Positions 11,667-22,353 of a stretch of DNA of 37,146 bases are shown in pieces; position 1 is the stretch's first letter, and the number at the start of each line of letters is the position of its first letter. The translations under genes were made by a program, and so were the position numbers. The stretch covers positions 1 through 37,146 of the forward strand of contig MU867153.1 of the NCBI GenBank assembly GCA_033725935.1, given 5' to 3'. This DNA is from Cladorrhinum sp. PSN259 (Eukaryota; Ascomycota; Sordariomycetes; Sordariales; Podosporaceae). A model generated the notes under the pieces. That model saw only the letters and a program-made list of their open reading frames with translations, was not told where the DNA came from and made no database searches.

Positions 11667-14661
11667 ATGGACGGATTGTCTGCTTTAGGTGTAGCCAGCA
11701 ATGTTCTTCAGCTCGTTACTTTTGCAAGCCAACTTGTTGTCAGCGCGAGCTCCATCTACCGGTCGCCCACCGGTGCTAGCGAAAACAACATCGCCCTTAG
11801 TGATGTCGCAAGCGACCTGAGCCGCTTGATCGATAGGATTGTCGTTTCTGACGGATGTTCGCCAGAACTGAAACAGCTCTCACTGAGAGCCAAGGATGTC
11901 ACGCAACAGATTCTCGATATTCTTAATACTCTGATCGCTACTAGCAAGAAGACAAGATGGAAAAGCTTTTTGGTCGCAGCGAGAGAGGTGTGCAAAGGCG
12001 ACAAGCTCACTGCCCTCACCGACAATCTGTCAAGGCTACAGATCCAGATTAGCTTGCATCTTCAGGCCCATGTCAGGTAACTACTCCTACCTTTTCATTC
12101 TCGATGCATATCTCGCCAACTCTCGTCCTGACACGTGCCGCAGAACCGCAATCACAGAACTCGTCAACGATGTCAAAGCCTTGGAGATTACTGCTGAAAG
12201 ATTAGACGCAAAGAAGACCTTCGAGCTGGAGAAACTACGCGGCGACATTCTTGGGGCGGTGCATTCGCTCTCACTGGATGTGTCTGCCAAACGTCCATCA
12301 CAAAGTCGCAATCCGATTCCGACAAGTACCATTCAACAGGCACTCGATCAGCTCATGCTCGATGACCTAGATCACCTATCTACGGGCGCCCTCCGGAGCT
12401 TTCACACTAGTGTTTCGACTCTTTCGACACATGTTGCCGACCTCAGGAATCATCAAAAAATTCTGACCCACCTCTACTTCGATAGCCTCACCGCTAGAGA
12501 AGACAAGGTGTCTTCTGCTCATGCGAGGACCTTCGAGTGGGTGTTCCGAGATGCTCACCCAGATGGAGGATCTCGGATCGGCTTTGCCGATTGGTTGGCG
12601 AATCGGGATGGGATTTTCTGGATCCAAGGAAAGGCCGGATCAGGAAAGTCAACGCTATTGAAATATCTCAGCAGCCACCCCATGACCGCGACGCATCTTC
12701 AGCACTGGGCAAGACCCAAGCAGCTCGTTCTGGCCAAGTTCTACTTTTGGAATTCAGGAACCAAATTACAGAAATCCCAAGAAGGGCTGTTTCGGTCCTT
12801 GCTGTTCGAGATTCTCCGACAGTGTCCAGAACTGTTGCCCGTTGTCTGGCAAAACCTATGCAAGTCAACCCGGAGAGGTGCCACTCTCAGCAAGCAATTC
12901 ACTCCGCCGGGAATAGGACTACCTCTATCAACGCGGGACCCATTTGATCTGGACATACCATGGGATATTGATGAATTGAAGCAGCTTTTGGAGGAGCTGA
13001 TCACGCTCGAGAAGTCAAAGAACTTTTGCTTCATTATCGATGGTCTCGACGAATACCAAACCGAGGGTCACCACGACCATCGGGACTTGATTCAAACAAT
13101 CAAGCGCTTGGCAGCGTGTCCAGGAATGAAGTTCTGCCTCTCCAGTCGCCCGTGGACCGTCTTCCTCGACGCTTTCGGAGGGCCTCAGTCCAGCCAGGTT
13201 TTGAGGTTGGAAGATCTTACCAGGGAGGATATACGCAAATATGTCTCCGACAATCTCAGTGCGCACGACCAGTACCACAAGCTCAGCCGGATTGATGCTG
13301 GGTACTGTCTACTTATCGATGAAGTTGTCAGGCGTGCACAAGGGGTTTTCCTGTGGGTTTTCCTGGTCGTTCGCGAGCTTTTGGAAGGCCTTACCTATAA
13401 CGATACCATCAAGACGATGCGCAGACGACTTGAGGGCTTCCCGGAAAGCCTTGACGAATTCTTTCGCCATATGCTCAACTCTGTTCCCAAGTTCTACCAG
13501 ATACAGACCACGAGGGCCCTTCAGGTTGCGACATCAGTTGACTATCCCCTGCCGCTCATGACCTACAGCTTCCTGAACGACGTTGAGGACGACCCACAAG
13601 TAGCCGATCGAGAGGAACGCAGGCCTTGTGACAAATACGAGATAGCTCAGAGATACGACACAATGCGCCGGCGGCTGGACTCTTGGTGCAAAGGACTGCT
13701 TGAAGCCACGGGTTGGCGCCATGATGAGGAAGCCTTTCTCTCGTGTCGAGTCGATTTCCTCCACCGCACCGTTCGAGACTTCCTCGTATCCGAGGGCGTT
13801 AAAGGCGTCACGGACACTCCCCAGGAGGATCGATGCGAGACCTGGGTGCTGCTATGCCAAGCAATTGTGCTGCTATTTAAGCGAGCACCCGGGGATATCT
13901 TTCCTCCCACCAGTGCCGCTTCTTCCGCAGCCGGGATAAACGATGACACGCATGCCTGTTTGGACCAGCTTTGCCATTTTGCCAAGAATGCCATCTCCGA
14001 CGGCGCCGATGAGGACCTCGTTCACGACATCCTGGTGAAGGCAATGAACGCTGCCAGCGCCGTCGAGAGCCTGGCATCCATGAGAATGCGAGAGGAGATT
14101 CTCGGAGCGGCCTGCCACAATGGGTTATCTAGCTTTGTTCAAGGCCAACTGTTTCTTACACGGACCTGGAATCACCGGCAGTTGGATTTACCCCAGCTCA
14201 CTGCTGTACTCCGTCGGGCGTTGACATGTGGTTCAATCTCTGGCATAATGCACTGGGACATCATCAACAATATCCTCGAGTATGTTTCACGTTTGGGCTA
14301 CCACCAGGACCAGGTATTTGGCTCCGTATTCCAAGAATTTGTCCATCGAATCGATAACGGCAACGTTTCTGCCACTCAGGCTGGCGTCCTAGAGTCTGTT
14401 GGGGTGATGATTCGGAATGGATTCCCTGTCGATGTGGTGTGGATTCAGAAACACTTCCCAAGACACGTCAATTTTTTGATGTCGGCAGTGCCAGCTTCAA
14501 AGAAACGAGATCGTGAAGAGGAACACGAGTTTGCGGCAGAGATGCAAGATTCTGCGAAGCGGAGTCGACACCAACAACAAACTCCCGAGCGGACAACACC
14601 CTCTCCTTCCAGAAGATCGCGTTTGCTACATATGCCGCGTCGCAAGTCCTTTACACTCTAA
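11667..14661 (+). CDS. NACHT-domain NLR-like (STAND) protein
   Basis: Exon 1 (11667-12076) and exon 2 (12144-14661) encode 975 residues. The 67-nt intron starts GTAACT and ends GCCGCAG. The start is fixed by the MDGLSALGVASNVLQLVTFA opening, typical of the helical N-terminal domain of fungal STAND proteins (HeLo-like class, residues 1 to about 190). The NACHT NTPase follows: Walker A GKAGSGKS (299-306), Walker B IIDGLDEY (Asp436 region), and CLSSRPW (about 468). A conserved helical region ends around FLHRTVRDFLVSEGV. No ankyrin, WD40 or TPR repeats are visible. The last 250 residues are unassigned and end in a basic Ser/Pro-rich tail with a possible nuclear signal (KKR, KRSR, RRSR). Such proteins sense non-self or altered self and trigger cell death; the ligand is unknown. 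Confidence 0.92.
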
Positions 14662-15279
14662 TACACCTGTTAAAATGCCACCAAATCCACCAATTCTTGA
14701 CCTGTGTTTCATATGGAGCCTGGCATTCCAATACAGCCCTCGCACCGTTGTCCGCCGCGGGTCGTGCGATTGTTCCTACGGTGAGGAAGTACATGTAAGG
14801 GTGGATGATTCCATACTAGTTGCCTTCTTTCTCTCTTCAATGACATACAGAAGCGCTGCTGCTGCGCATCTGGTATATAAGACATATACCGCGCATCAGG
14901 CAAAGCAGCCTGGAGACTTGTAAAGCTTGCCACTCACTACATCTGCATCTGATCGCGGGTATCCTCAGTTTAGTACCCCTCGAAGAAAAAATAAAGTCGA
15001 CCTACATCATAACATAAACACTGTTCATGCAAAGGTTCCACCAAGCCACTATCTAGGAGTAGGAAGAGCCAGTAAATAATGTCGCATTCCAGGAAAAACT
15101 TATAAGAAAGAATCCAGCACCGTATCAAAAAAAGGCTTGTTTACTTGTACAACAGGGATCGGTGGAATTATCATTACATACTGCTATTTTATCTTCCTCT
15201 GTCCAAATTGAAGGTATCTAGGCACAGAAAAATGTACATCTAACAGCATGTATGTACATGTAACAAACTACTCAACCAT
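14662..15279. other. intergenic, no gene seen
   Basis: This 618-bp interval lies between the NACHT gene 3' end and a decayed minus-strand gene. Short frames near 14709-14933 overlap on both strands without domain signature. Composition is moderately AT-rich. Confidence 0.5.
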
Positions 15280-15900
15280 TTACACAGAAACAATGCTGGG
15301 CTGGACCTTCACGCAGGGCAGACCCGTGTCAGACCCAGTCCCACCTGAAATGTACATCCTGCCGCCGCACGACAAAATATTCTTCCGAGGCCCAGCGGCG
15401 AGCGTGAGCTTGCCGGTTGCCGGACTGACACACCCTTCAACCAGGAGGTAACTAGAAGGGCTAAACTCGGCTCCCGAGATGAGCTGAATCGCAAGGGAGG
15501 CAGCGTTGCTGTTGGGGATACCCAGGCCGAAACCTTGAAAGAATTGGCGTACGTGGTAGACAGGAACCCGCTCGCGTCCAGATACCACGAGTACTTGGCC
15601 AGAGTCGCGGCATTCGCCGAGCTGGGCGGGGGCGCCACCCACCTTACGCTACAGTATATGCCGGACATGCCGTTTTGGGTGTCGGCATACATGTACTGCG
15701 TGCTGCTGGTAGTGAAGGAGACCCGGAAGTTCCCAACGTTGGATCTGCACGTTTCAACTGGCGCGGCAACGGTGTTTTGGACCGTGGTCGACGTCACGGT
15801 GGCTGTAGAACCGATGGCCAAGAATCGTTGCGTGCCTCGTTGACATCGACTGGACAACCATCGACATGGTCAGAATTGGCACACAGGTCCACACCTCTGA
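15280..15900 (-). pseudogene. decayed unrecognised protein gene with frameshifts
   Basis: Three consecutive protein-like segments lie in different frames on the minus strand. The first, about 15900-15800, carries a DLCANSDHVDGCPVDVNEAR-like stretch. The second, about 15810-15545, includes TVTSTTVQNTV, NFRVSF and a TYANSF end. The third, about 15560-15280, includes GFGLGIPNSNAASLAIQLISG and GGTGSDTGLPC. The junctions near 15805 and 15550 lack plausible introns (the only GT...AG pair at the second is about 19 nt), so frameshifts are the simpler explanation. Ser/Thr-rich linkers and paired cysteines suggest a secreted or wall protein, but I do not recognise the family. No start codon is retained. 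A sequencing error at each junction is the alternative. Confidence 0.5.
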
Positions 15901-15912
15901 CCCTATTATCTT

Positions 15913-16960
15913 ATGGGTAGGCGTCACACCGGGCTCTCTGTCCTAGCAGCAGGGGGCGTCGAGATTGCGTGCTGCTGCCGCAAGGTGCTCTTAGAGGCCG
16001 GGCTGGACATTCACTGCGAGATCCGGGAGTCCGTCGTCAAGCGGACAGCCTCTGTCATCGCTTTCCATAAGGGAAACGATCCATCTCTTCGATCTCTTAT
16101 CGCAGCACTTGGTGGCCAAGCCATTGCTGGCGAGAATACACCTATTAAGGAGGGGACTTTGGGCCTATAACTTTTGGTTGGTGGTGTCAAATGTGCCTTG
16201 GTGTCACGCCATGCCGTTGGTGATGACGACCATGGCTCTCTTAACGGCCAGCGAGTTATTACTATGCCTGGTCAGATAACTTACCAAGCGATCTGCGACG
16301 ACACAGAGGCCAATTTAGCGACAGCTACAACCCAAGACGACAAGGCAGCCTGCCACAAGCTTCTTAGCCATCTAAACCTACTACGAGAACCGACCTCCCG
16401 CCGTATTGGCCGCATTATCTTCTCTCCTCCCCGTGTACCTGCAGCACGCCTGGGATATAACAGCCCCTGGCTACCGGACTATGCCTTGGTGGCACTGGAC
16501 AAGGAGCGACTTGATAAAGGCCTCTGCAATACCATACAAATCAATACCACCATTCTGTGTCGACAGCTCATGAGAAAATATCATCCAAACCTACACCCGC
16601 CCATTGGGCCGCTACAACTTAAAGGTACCTTTTTACCTGGGGACCAAAAGGTGGTGGGAAAGCAGGGGAGATCTGGCAACGGGCCTGACGTAGGGTGTCA
16701 GCCACGAGATTCAAAGCATTGAGCGGGCAGGCAAAGGCTTTATCCTGCATTGGGTAATCATGTCGATGGACCGGACTGCATTCTTCTCCCAGAAAGGTGA
16801 CTCTGGGTCTGCCATATTCGACTTTGACGGCCAGGTTGGTGGCATTCTTGATGCAGGTTCCGGGACTTGCTACCCGTCACTTGACCTCACCTATCTAACA
16901 TCAATTGCTTGGATCATGGAAGATATCGAGGCCAAGGTTGGGCGTGCTGCTTTCCTCTAG
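15913..16960 (+). pseudogene. decayed chymotrypsin-fold serine protease-like gene
   Basis: Segments of one protein can be read in order. 15913-16167 is frame 1, with a CEIRESVV region and a final GTLGL. After an in-frame TAA at 16168, 16171-16690 continues in the same frame (GGVKCALVSRHAVGDD, SPWLPDYALVALD). After a frameshift near 16690, 16760-16960 reads FSQKGDSGSAIFDFDGQVGG and a C-terminal TSIAWIMEDIEAKVG. The catalytic triad positions of trypsin-like enzymes remain visible: His in SRHAV, Asp in DYALVALD, Ser in GDSGS. Proteins with this arrangement occur in many Pezizomycotina; their role is unknown. The lesions are one nonsense codon and one frameshift, so decay looks recent. The TAA could derive from a Tyr codon by one change. 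Confidence 0.65.
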
Positions 16961-17615
16961 CAGCTTTTTACCCAGATTGGGCGATGATTGACAATATCGA
17001 GGCCAAGGTCAGGCCCGCTACTGCCCCTCTAGCGTTACTCCCCTTTAACAATAGCATACAGCAATTGCTCCCAACAGCGTCATCCTGCGGCGTGATGACA
17101 TGATGATATCGAAGTCTAAATTAACAAGTATGAGGGCATGGCTGCCGATATTATAGGAGATATCCAAACCCTCCGAGAATAGAGATAGCCAGAATTGGCA
17201 GCCAGGACGGTAAAACATGAACTTTAATCTATGTGTTGCCGTCGAGGCTTCCGTGTTCTGACTGGTCGGCCGATGCTCACCATGCCGCGTCGGTGGATCG
17301 GGCGCCGGGGCCGGCTTGGACACGGTAATGGGCAGCTAGATACGTCTTGAAAGAATTACATGACACGCGGTGCGCAACCTTCGTGCACATATTGTTCAGG
17401 GTTTTCGAGGGAAGATTATGGGACGTCTCGATGTGGGTGTGCAAAGTATCCAGTTAGTACCCTCCCCGGGGTGAGAGATGGGGCAAGACGCTGGGGTGCT
17501 TCTTCTGCGGCTCGATAAGCGAAAGACCACGTCGGCTTTGATGCCGTTGCATATTGCGAATGTTGCCACGGAAAATAGAACCCGTCCTGTTGTAGATTTC
17601 CACCAGTACCAATAC
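16961..17615. other. intergenic, no gene seen
   Basis: This 655-bp stretch lies between the protease pseudogene and the 3' end of the second HET gene. At 16991-17009 it repeats the words ATATCGAGGCCAAGGT found in the pseudogene end at 16922-16937, a short tandem duplication 69 bp apart. No gene is seen. Confidence 0.5.
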
Positions 17616-19205
17616 TTAGATAACCATCACATCCACATCTTTTCGTGATATGCAACCTGCCTCGATCATCCCGATCCCGAGCCTCTCATAGTCGCCGCCA
17701 GCTCTCGGTCTTATAACCAGCAGGTACAGCTCTTGCCTGACGCGCGGCTTTCCCAAAACGACAGCCCACTTTAAGGGAAGGGTGCTGTAACTTTCATCAT
17801 CATATGTCACCCATCCCCTGAGCTCCCCAGATAAATCCACTATCTGGTAGCGTATTGCTGTAGAATCTGCCCCCAAGTCCTTTTGTAAACCACAGTCCTC
17901 AATCTCCCACACATTGGTGACTAAGGCCCCGCCGTCACTTGTTAAATGCAGCTTGCGGAACTTCCCAAATTTCCCAAATTCGATTGGATAGAACCCGACA
18001 CCTCCCTCATATCCCATCCATGACCATGACGGTATCTTATTATCTTCATCGAACTTGATCTTCTTCCTCGGGCTCGTCCACTGCCAGAAGAGAGTTCGGT
18101 GAAGGAACTTCCCGATGACGCCGTAGCTTTGTTCACAGCCCAAAGTTGATCCAATCCGAGTCAAAAGTCCGGACAATGCAACAGCTCTGTCGGTTGGGAT
18201 TGAGAGTTCGCGAGTAGAGTATTTCTCTAAAAGAGACTGTAGGAATTTGACAACATCACCTTCATAGCAAGAACTAAGGCGGTCCGGGAAGTGTGGATCG
18301 AGGTCGATGTATTTCTCGGTGCCCACAATGCTAGAAAGAAGGAATATTCATATTAAATCGAGGTAATGGAAAGAAAACCTTGGAAGTCATACCTCTTCAT
18401 CTGCGTATAGTCTTCGCTGTATATCCCAGATCCGCATTCAAAATATATCTGATAAGAGCTGAAATGAAGGATTCGACGGGATAGGAATCTTTCTTGCAAC
18501 ACCCACGCTCGCCGATTGAGTGGGGCAGCATCAACTTCTTGAGCGAAATTGGTCGTCCTAGTACGTGAATAAGCGTGTGGGCATTAGCACCAGTTGTCAA
18601 ACGTACCGGTGTCGGTTATCGATCTCATGTCTGAGAAACCCTGCCTCCGAATTGGCGGCCGATGTTGCAGCAATTGTGCAGTATGCACCAGCGTAAACGT
18701 CTTCCATACGCTTAGACTCTCTAATCCAGTCCTCCGGACAGCCCTGGATGATACAAAGAGAGTCAATCCAGAGGTAACGTATACCAAGACCCTGAGACAC
18801 CTCGATGGCGTCCCTGAAAGTCAATGGTAAGCTTCCAACACGGAAATCTTGTCCCGTTTCGCGGGAATTGATATTTTGTCTAGTTGTGCAATACCGCGGT
18901 ATCTCGCCAGGTGCAGTGTTGCCCCAACAATGAGATAAAGCGATGTATCGTCGAGAAGAGCCTTTAAAATTGAAAACATCCTGACCAGAAACGAGTCTTA
19001 AACTGTGTGGGGTGCTTAGATCGAGAACCCTTGTCGGGAAATTTGCTTCGACCGTCCTGAGATTCTGGCATTTTTGATGTGTATCGCATCGTTGGAGCCA
19101 GGCATGGAGTAGTGGAAACCGTAAAGGACTTTTGGTAGAGGAAGCTGAGCCTGAATCTTGAGGTGGGCTCTCCAACAGAAGGGGGGAACATGATTTCACA
19201 GCCAT
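17616..19205 (-). CDS. heterokaryon incompatibility (HET) domain protein, three exons
   Basis: Exons 19205-18607, 18557-18393 and 18330-17616 give 492 residues. Introns of 49 nt (GTACGT...CTAG) and 62 nt (GTATGA...CTAG) keep the frame and restore NRRAWVLQERFLSRRILHFS, the hallmark that follows the HET domain in this subclass. HET motifs are RYIALSHCWGN (86-96), PLTFRDAIEV, LWIDSLCIIQ (145-154), EDWIRESKRMEDVYAGAYCTIAA and the late IPSWSWMGYEGG. This subclass differs from the HET gene at 8367 (SHCWG and CIIQ instead of SYTWG and CINQ). The role is inferred as non-self recognition or cell death. The chosen ATG is 10 nt inside a possible acceptor site (TTAG at 19215), and the frame stays open up to it, so an extra 5' exon beyond the repeat array is possible. 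Confidence 0.87.
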
Positions 19206-19214
19206 ATAAAACTT

Positions 19215-19787
19215 CTAAGATCTAAGTCAGCAAAGTCACACAGGGGCTTATACCAGAGCTACTTACAAACTATACACACACACACACACATAACAGGGTC
19301 AGTAAAGGCCACACACAGGGGTTCATACCAAGGCTACTTACAAACTATACACACACACACACACAATAGGGTCAGCAAAAGGCCATATACAGGGGCTTAT
19401 ACCAGAGCTACTTACAGCCTATAACATACACATATACACATAACAGGGTCAGCAAAAGGCCACATACAGGGGCTCATACCAGGGCTACTTACCCTCTATA
19501 CACACATACACATAACAGGGTCAGCAAAAGGCCACATACAGGGGCTCATACCAGGGCTACTTACCCTCTATAACACACACACACACAAAACAGGGTCAGC
19601 AACGGCCACACACAGGGGCTCATACCAGGGCTACTTACCCTCTATAACACACACACACAAAACAGGGTCAGCAAAGGCCACACACAGGAGCTTATACCAG
19701 AGCTACTTACGAGCTATAACACCCACACACACAACATGGTCAGCAAAGGGTTCATCCCGAGAATAAATATCTAGCATAAAAGGTTAC
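19215..19787 (-). repeat. tandem array of about eight 72-77 bp intron-like units
   Basis: On the plus strand ACTTAC starts at 19261, 19336, 19410, 19487, 19559, 19633 and 19705. On the minus strand each is a consensus GTAAGT donor. Each of these seven units then carries AGCYCTGGTATRAGCCCCTG, a GCTGAC or ACTGAC branch-like site, a variable TG-rich tract and, except in the unit nearest the gene, TATAG. That last unit lacks the TG tract and ends in TTAG at 19215. Between each TAG and the next GTAAGT there are exactly 3 nt, which vary (TTT, TTT, GCT, AGG, AGG, AGG, CTC from gene-proximal to distal). An eighth, diverged unit runs from GTAACC at 19787 to TAG at 19714. The TG tract is a CA microsatellite. 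The array lies immediately 5' of the HET gene. Confidence 0.85.
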
Positions 19788-20936
19788 CGACTTCCTACAT
19801 CCAATAGTTAGTAATCTTACCAGTGGCGTGTCAAGAGCCACATACATCCTAGATTCCGTTAGCGATAGTGCTTGAAGATTTTGTCAGTTGCCGTACTTCA
19901 AATAAGTCATTAGATGAGTCAAAATCCATCTTCCTCTAAAACTGTCTACCTAGAGAGGCTGGAAGAATGCTTTGCCAGATGCAAGCGTTTTGGAGTCTTT
20001 GTTGGGAGAACAAGATGCGTTGGGGAGATCAAGGGTAATAGGCATCGCTCTTGCGGGGTAATGCTGCTGCCCGAAGCCCCTTGGGCTAACTTGGGAGACG
20101 CGTGGGAATGCGCTTATTGGTGAGATAGCCGCAAACCAAAAAAAACCAGCTGCTTTCTGATTGGACTGCGGGCTTGACTGGGTGTGGGCTGGCGGTTGGC
20201 CAACACCAAGTGACGGGTTGGTGACACCATATGGTGCATGTGTGTTGGACGTCGCTAGCAAATCTCCAAACTCACGTGGGGATGCTCCGGCCTCGCGCTT
20301 TACTCTCGATCTGGCCTTTTACCGCAACCTCTCACCTACCGTTAACTGGCCTACCGTCGACATTCCCTGGCACCTCCAGCCTTACGCGAGGAGCCGGCAC
20401 CGCAGCATGCATATCGAGTTGCCGAATGCCTAGCCGGCTATGACGAACAATCGGTGCTTTTGAAGTGCCTCGGGGGCCGCGGCTGCCAGGCGGCTGAAAA
20501 GAGGACTTGGCGTGAGGACGAAAGATACCTATCGTCGGGAACGAGAGCCTCAAGCCCTATGCCAAATGAGCAAATCGCTCCATCAGCGACAACTAAGGTC
20601 CAGCGTTCAAGCCCCACTCATCAAAACGGGCAGGGCAAGGTCCGGCCCATTTTACGTTCAGCTTCCCTCCCACAACCCACCTAGCAAACATCTCAGCATG
20701 AGACCAGTCCTCCCCAAGACACCACTGCCAACAGCCACACTAATATAGGCCAGCAGAAAGAGGGTCCTCGATTCGTCATATGCAACCCAGACTGACACTG
20801 TCGCGTTTTATAAATAATTCGAAACTCTTTGACATAGAGACTCATCTGTGTCAGTAGCCAAACGATGAACCCCTTGATATATCCTGTCAACTACGACAAT
20901 ATATTTTCCAAAGACAAAATGACACCCCACCCCAAC
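19788..20936. other. gene-poor stretch upstream of HET gene
   Basis: No gene is supported. A nine-codon minus-strand stretch from ATG at 19847 to a GTAAGA donor at 19820 could be a first exon of the HET gene (see findings). Open frames at 20161-20684 on the plus strand are short and overlap others in all frames with no domain signature. Confidence 0.45.
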
Positions 20937-22353
20937 TCATCCAGGTATGTTGATGGTATAGGGCCATTTCCCCCTCAACATCTCCCACCGACTAGGCCGA
21001 TGAAATGCTTGGGGAGCCTGCATAATCCCCAAACATATCCCCCTATTATTCCTCCTTATATTGCCATTCGGGCACTTACACCTACACCCAATCGCGCCCT
21101 CACTCTCCTCACTCAAATCTTTCCTCTTGTCTTCCCAGCTACCTAGCACGTCGTTATCCTTCTCCTGCTTTCCTGGTGCATTTCCCGGGCATTGCCAGAA
21201 AGGCGCATGAAGGTACCCAAAATCTGAGAAGTGATGTAACTTGTCCACCGGCAGCAAGAGGTGAACCGCGAGTGAGTGGACGGGTGCATCTCCCCATCGT
21301 TCGTTGTAGAACCCGCCAGCTTTGTCAAGATGTTTGAATAATGCCTGGTAGGCGTTGGAGCGGAAGAAGTCTAGATCGGCGATCTCGAAGTTACTCCAGT
21401 AGTGGCATAGATTCCATCTGTCTCCTTGGGATGAATACTGAGGGCTGTTGAAGTATCCTTTCAGCAAGCGGACTGGTAAGGGGTCCCATGCAGGGGAAAT
21501 AATGGAGTTCCAGCTCGGGGTCGAGGGGATAGAGTTTGCTAGACGGAAGTCGTCTACTGCTCGGAAGAGAGACGGGCAGGTCTGGGGCAGCTCCCATAAT
21601 GCAGTAGTGAAGCCGTACGTTTTGTTGTGCGTTGACATGGCCAGGAAAGGGTCGTAAGTTATGGCGCATGAGAAGCTGACTCCTGGTTCAAGACGCCAAT
21701 AGTATTTGAAGTTGGCGAGCGCGGGCAGGTTGTAGAAGGCTCTGTTAGAGATTTTAGTGGGCGAAGGAAAACACGGGCACTAGATTCGGACCATACCCTG
21801 AGTAAAATCGACACATGTGATGATAGGATTCCTTCCCACCGTTATAGACCCCAAGTCCCTCCTGCTTCTTGATCGACATTCGAGCCTCCTCTTTGTTCAT
21901 CCACTCCGGATAGTCCCAATCTGCCTGCGGTATCACGTCAAATATCGCCTTTCCGCTTACAGTCTTGTTCAAGACGCGCACAAACTCTGGGCTCCATTCC
22001 TCATTGTTGAGAAACACCACGGGATAGTTGAACCACCGATTGAATTGAGCCTCAATGTTCTCGATCGTCCTTCTTGCCTCATCAATCTCGGAGTTGCGGG
22101 CAAGCATGACGAAAGCTGCATTCACGCGCGGGTGCGATGCCGCCGCGACGGTTGGATCCTGACATCCTATCTGGAAAGGGCCGTCAAGGTCCTCTGGTGG
22201 GCGTGGTACGCTGTGAAGTTGCGAGTGCAGGAAGGTGTCGAAAAGCCAGAGCGCGAGGAGGAAAGCAGCTCCCTTGACAAGAAGACGCACTCGACGTGCT
22301 GGCCGTCGCAGTTGTCGAAAGACGGCGACCGCCAGTGCAGGAAGGAGCTTCAT
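20937..22353 (-). CDS. alpha-1,2-mannosyltransferase, GT15 (KRE2/KTR/MNT1) family
   Basis: Exon 1 (22353-21797) and exon 2 (21741-20937) encode 453 residues. The 55-nt intron (GTATGG...CTAACAG) splits the codon in SG-AFYNLPAL. The first in-frame ATG (22353, MKLLPALAVAV) is taken as start. A basic N-terminus and one hydrophobic helix (about 26-43) make it a type II Golgi membrane protein. Family signatures are NAAFVMLARN, WFNYPVVFLNNEEW, YHHMCRFYSG, YYWRLEPGVSF with the metal/nucleotide-binding Glu204, WSNFEIADLDFF (about 301-312), YNERWGDAPVHSLAVHLLLP (331-350) and CPGNAPG. It adds mannose from GDP-mannose to O- and N-linked glycans of wall and secreted proteins. The C-terminal CRCKCP tail followed by about 40 less conserved residues is slightly long. 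No lesion is seen. Confidence 0.92.

Noticed and set aside
19226..19787. CRISPR-like regular repeat array
   Set aside because: The whole ~73-bp unit is repeated with no unique spacers, in a eukaryotic genome. It is a minisatellite with intron-like signals.
20161..20748. Several plus-strand frames of 70-90 codons
   Set aside because: Mutually overlapping in different frames with no motif or conserved pattern.
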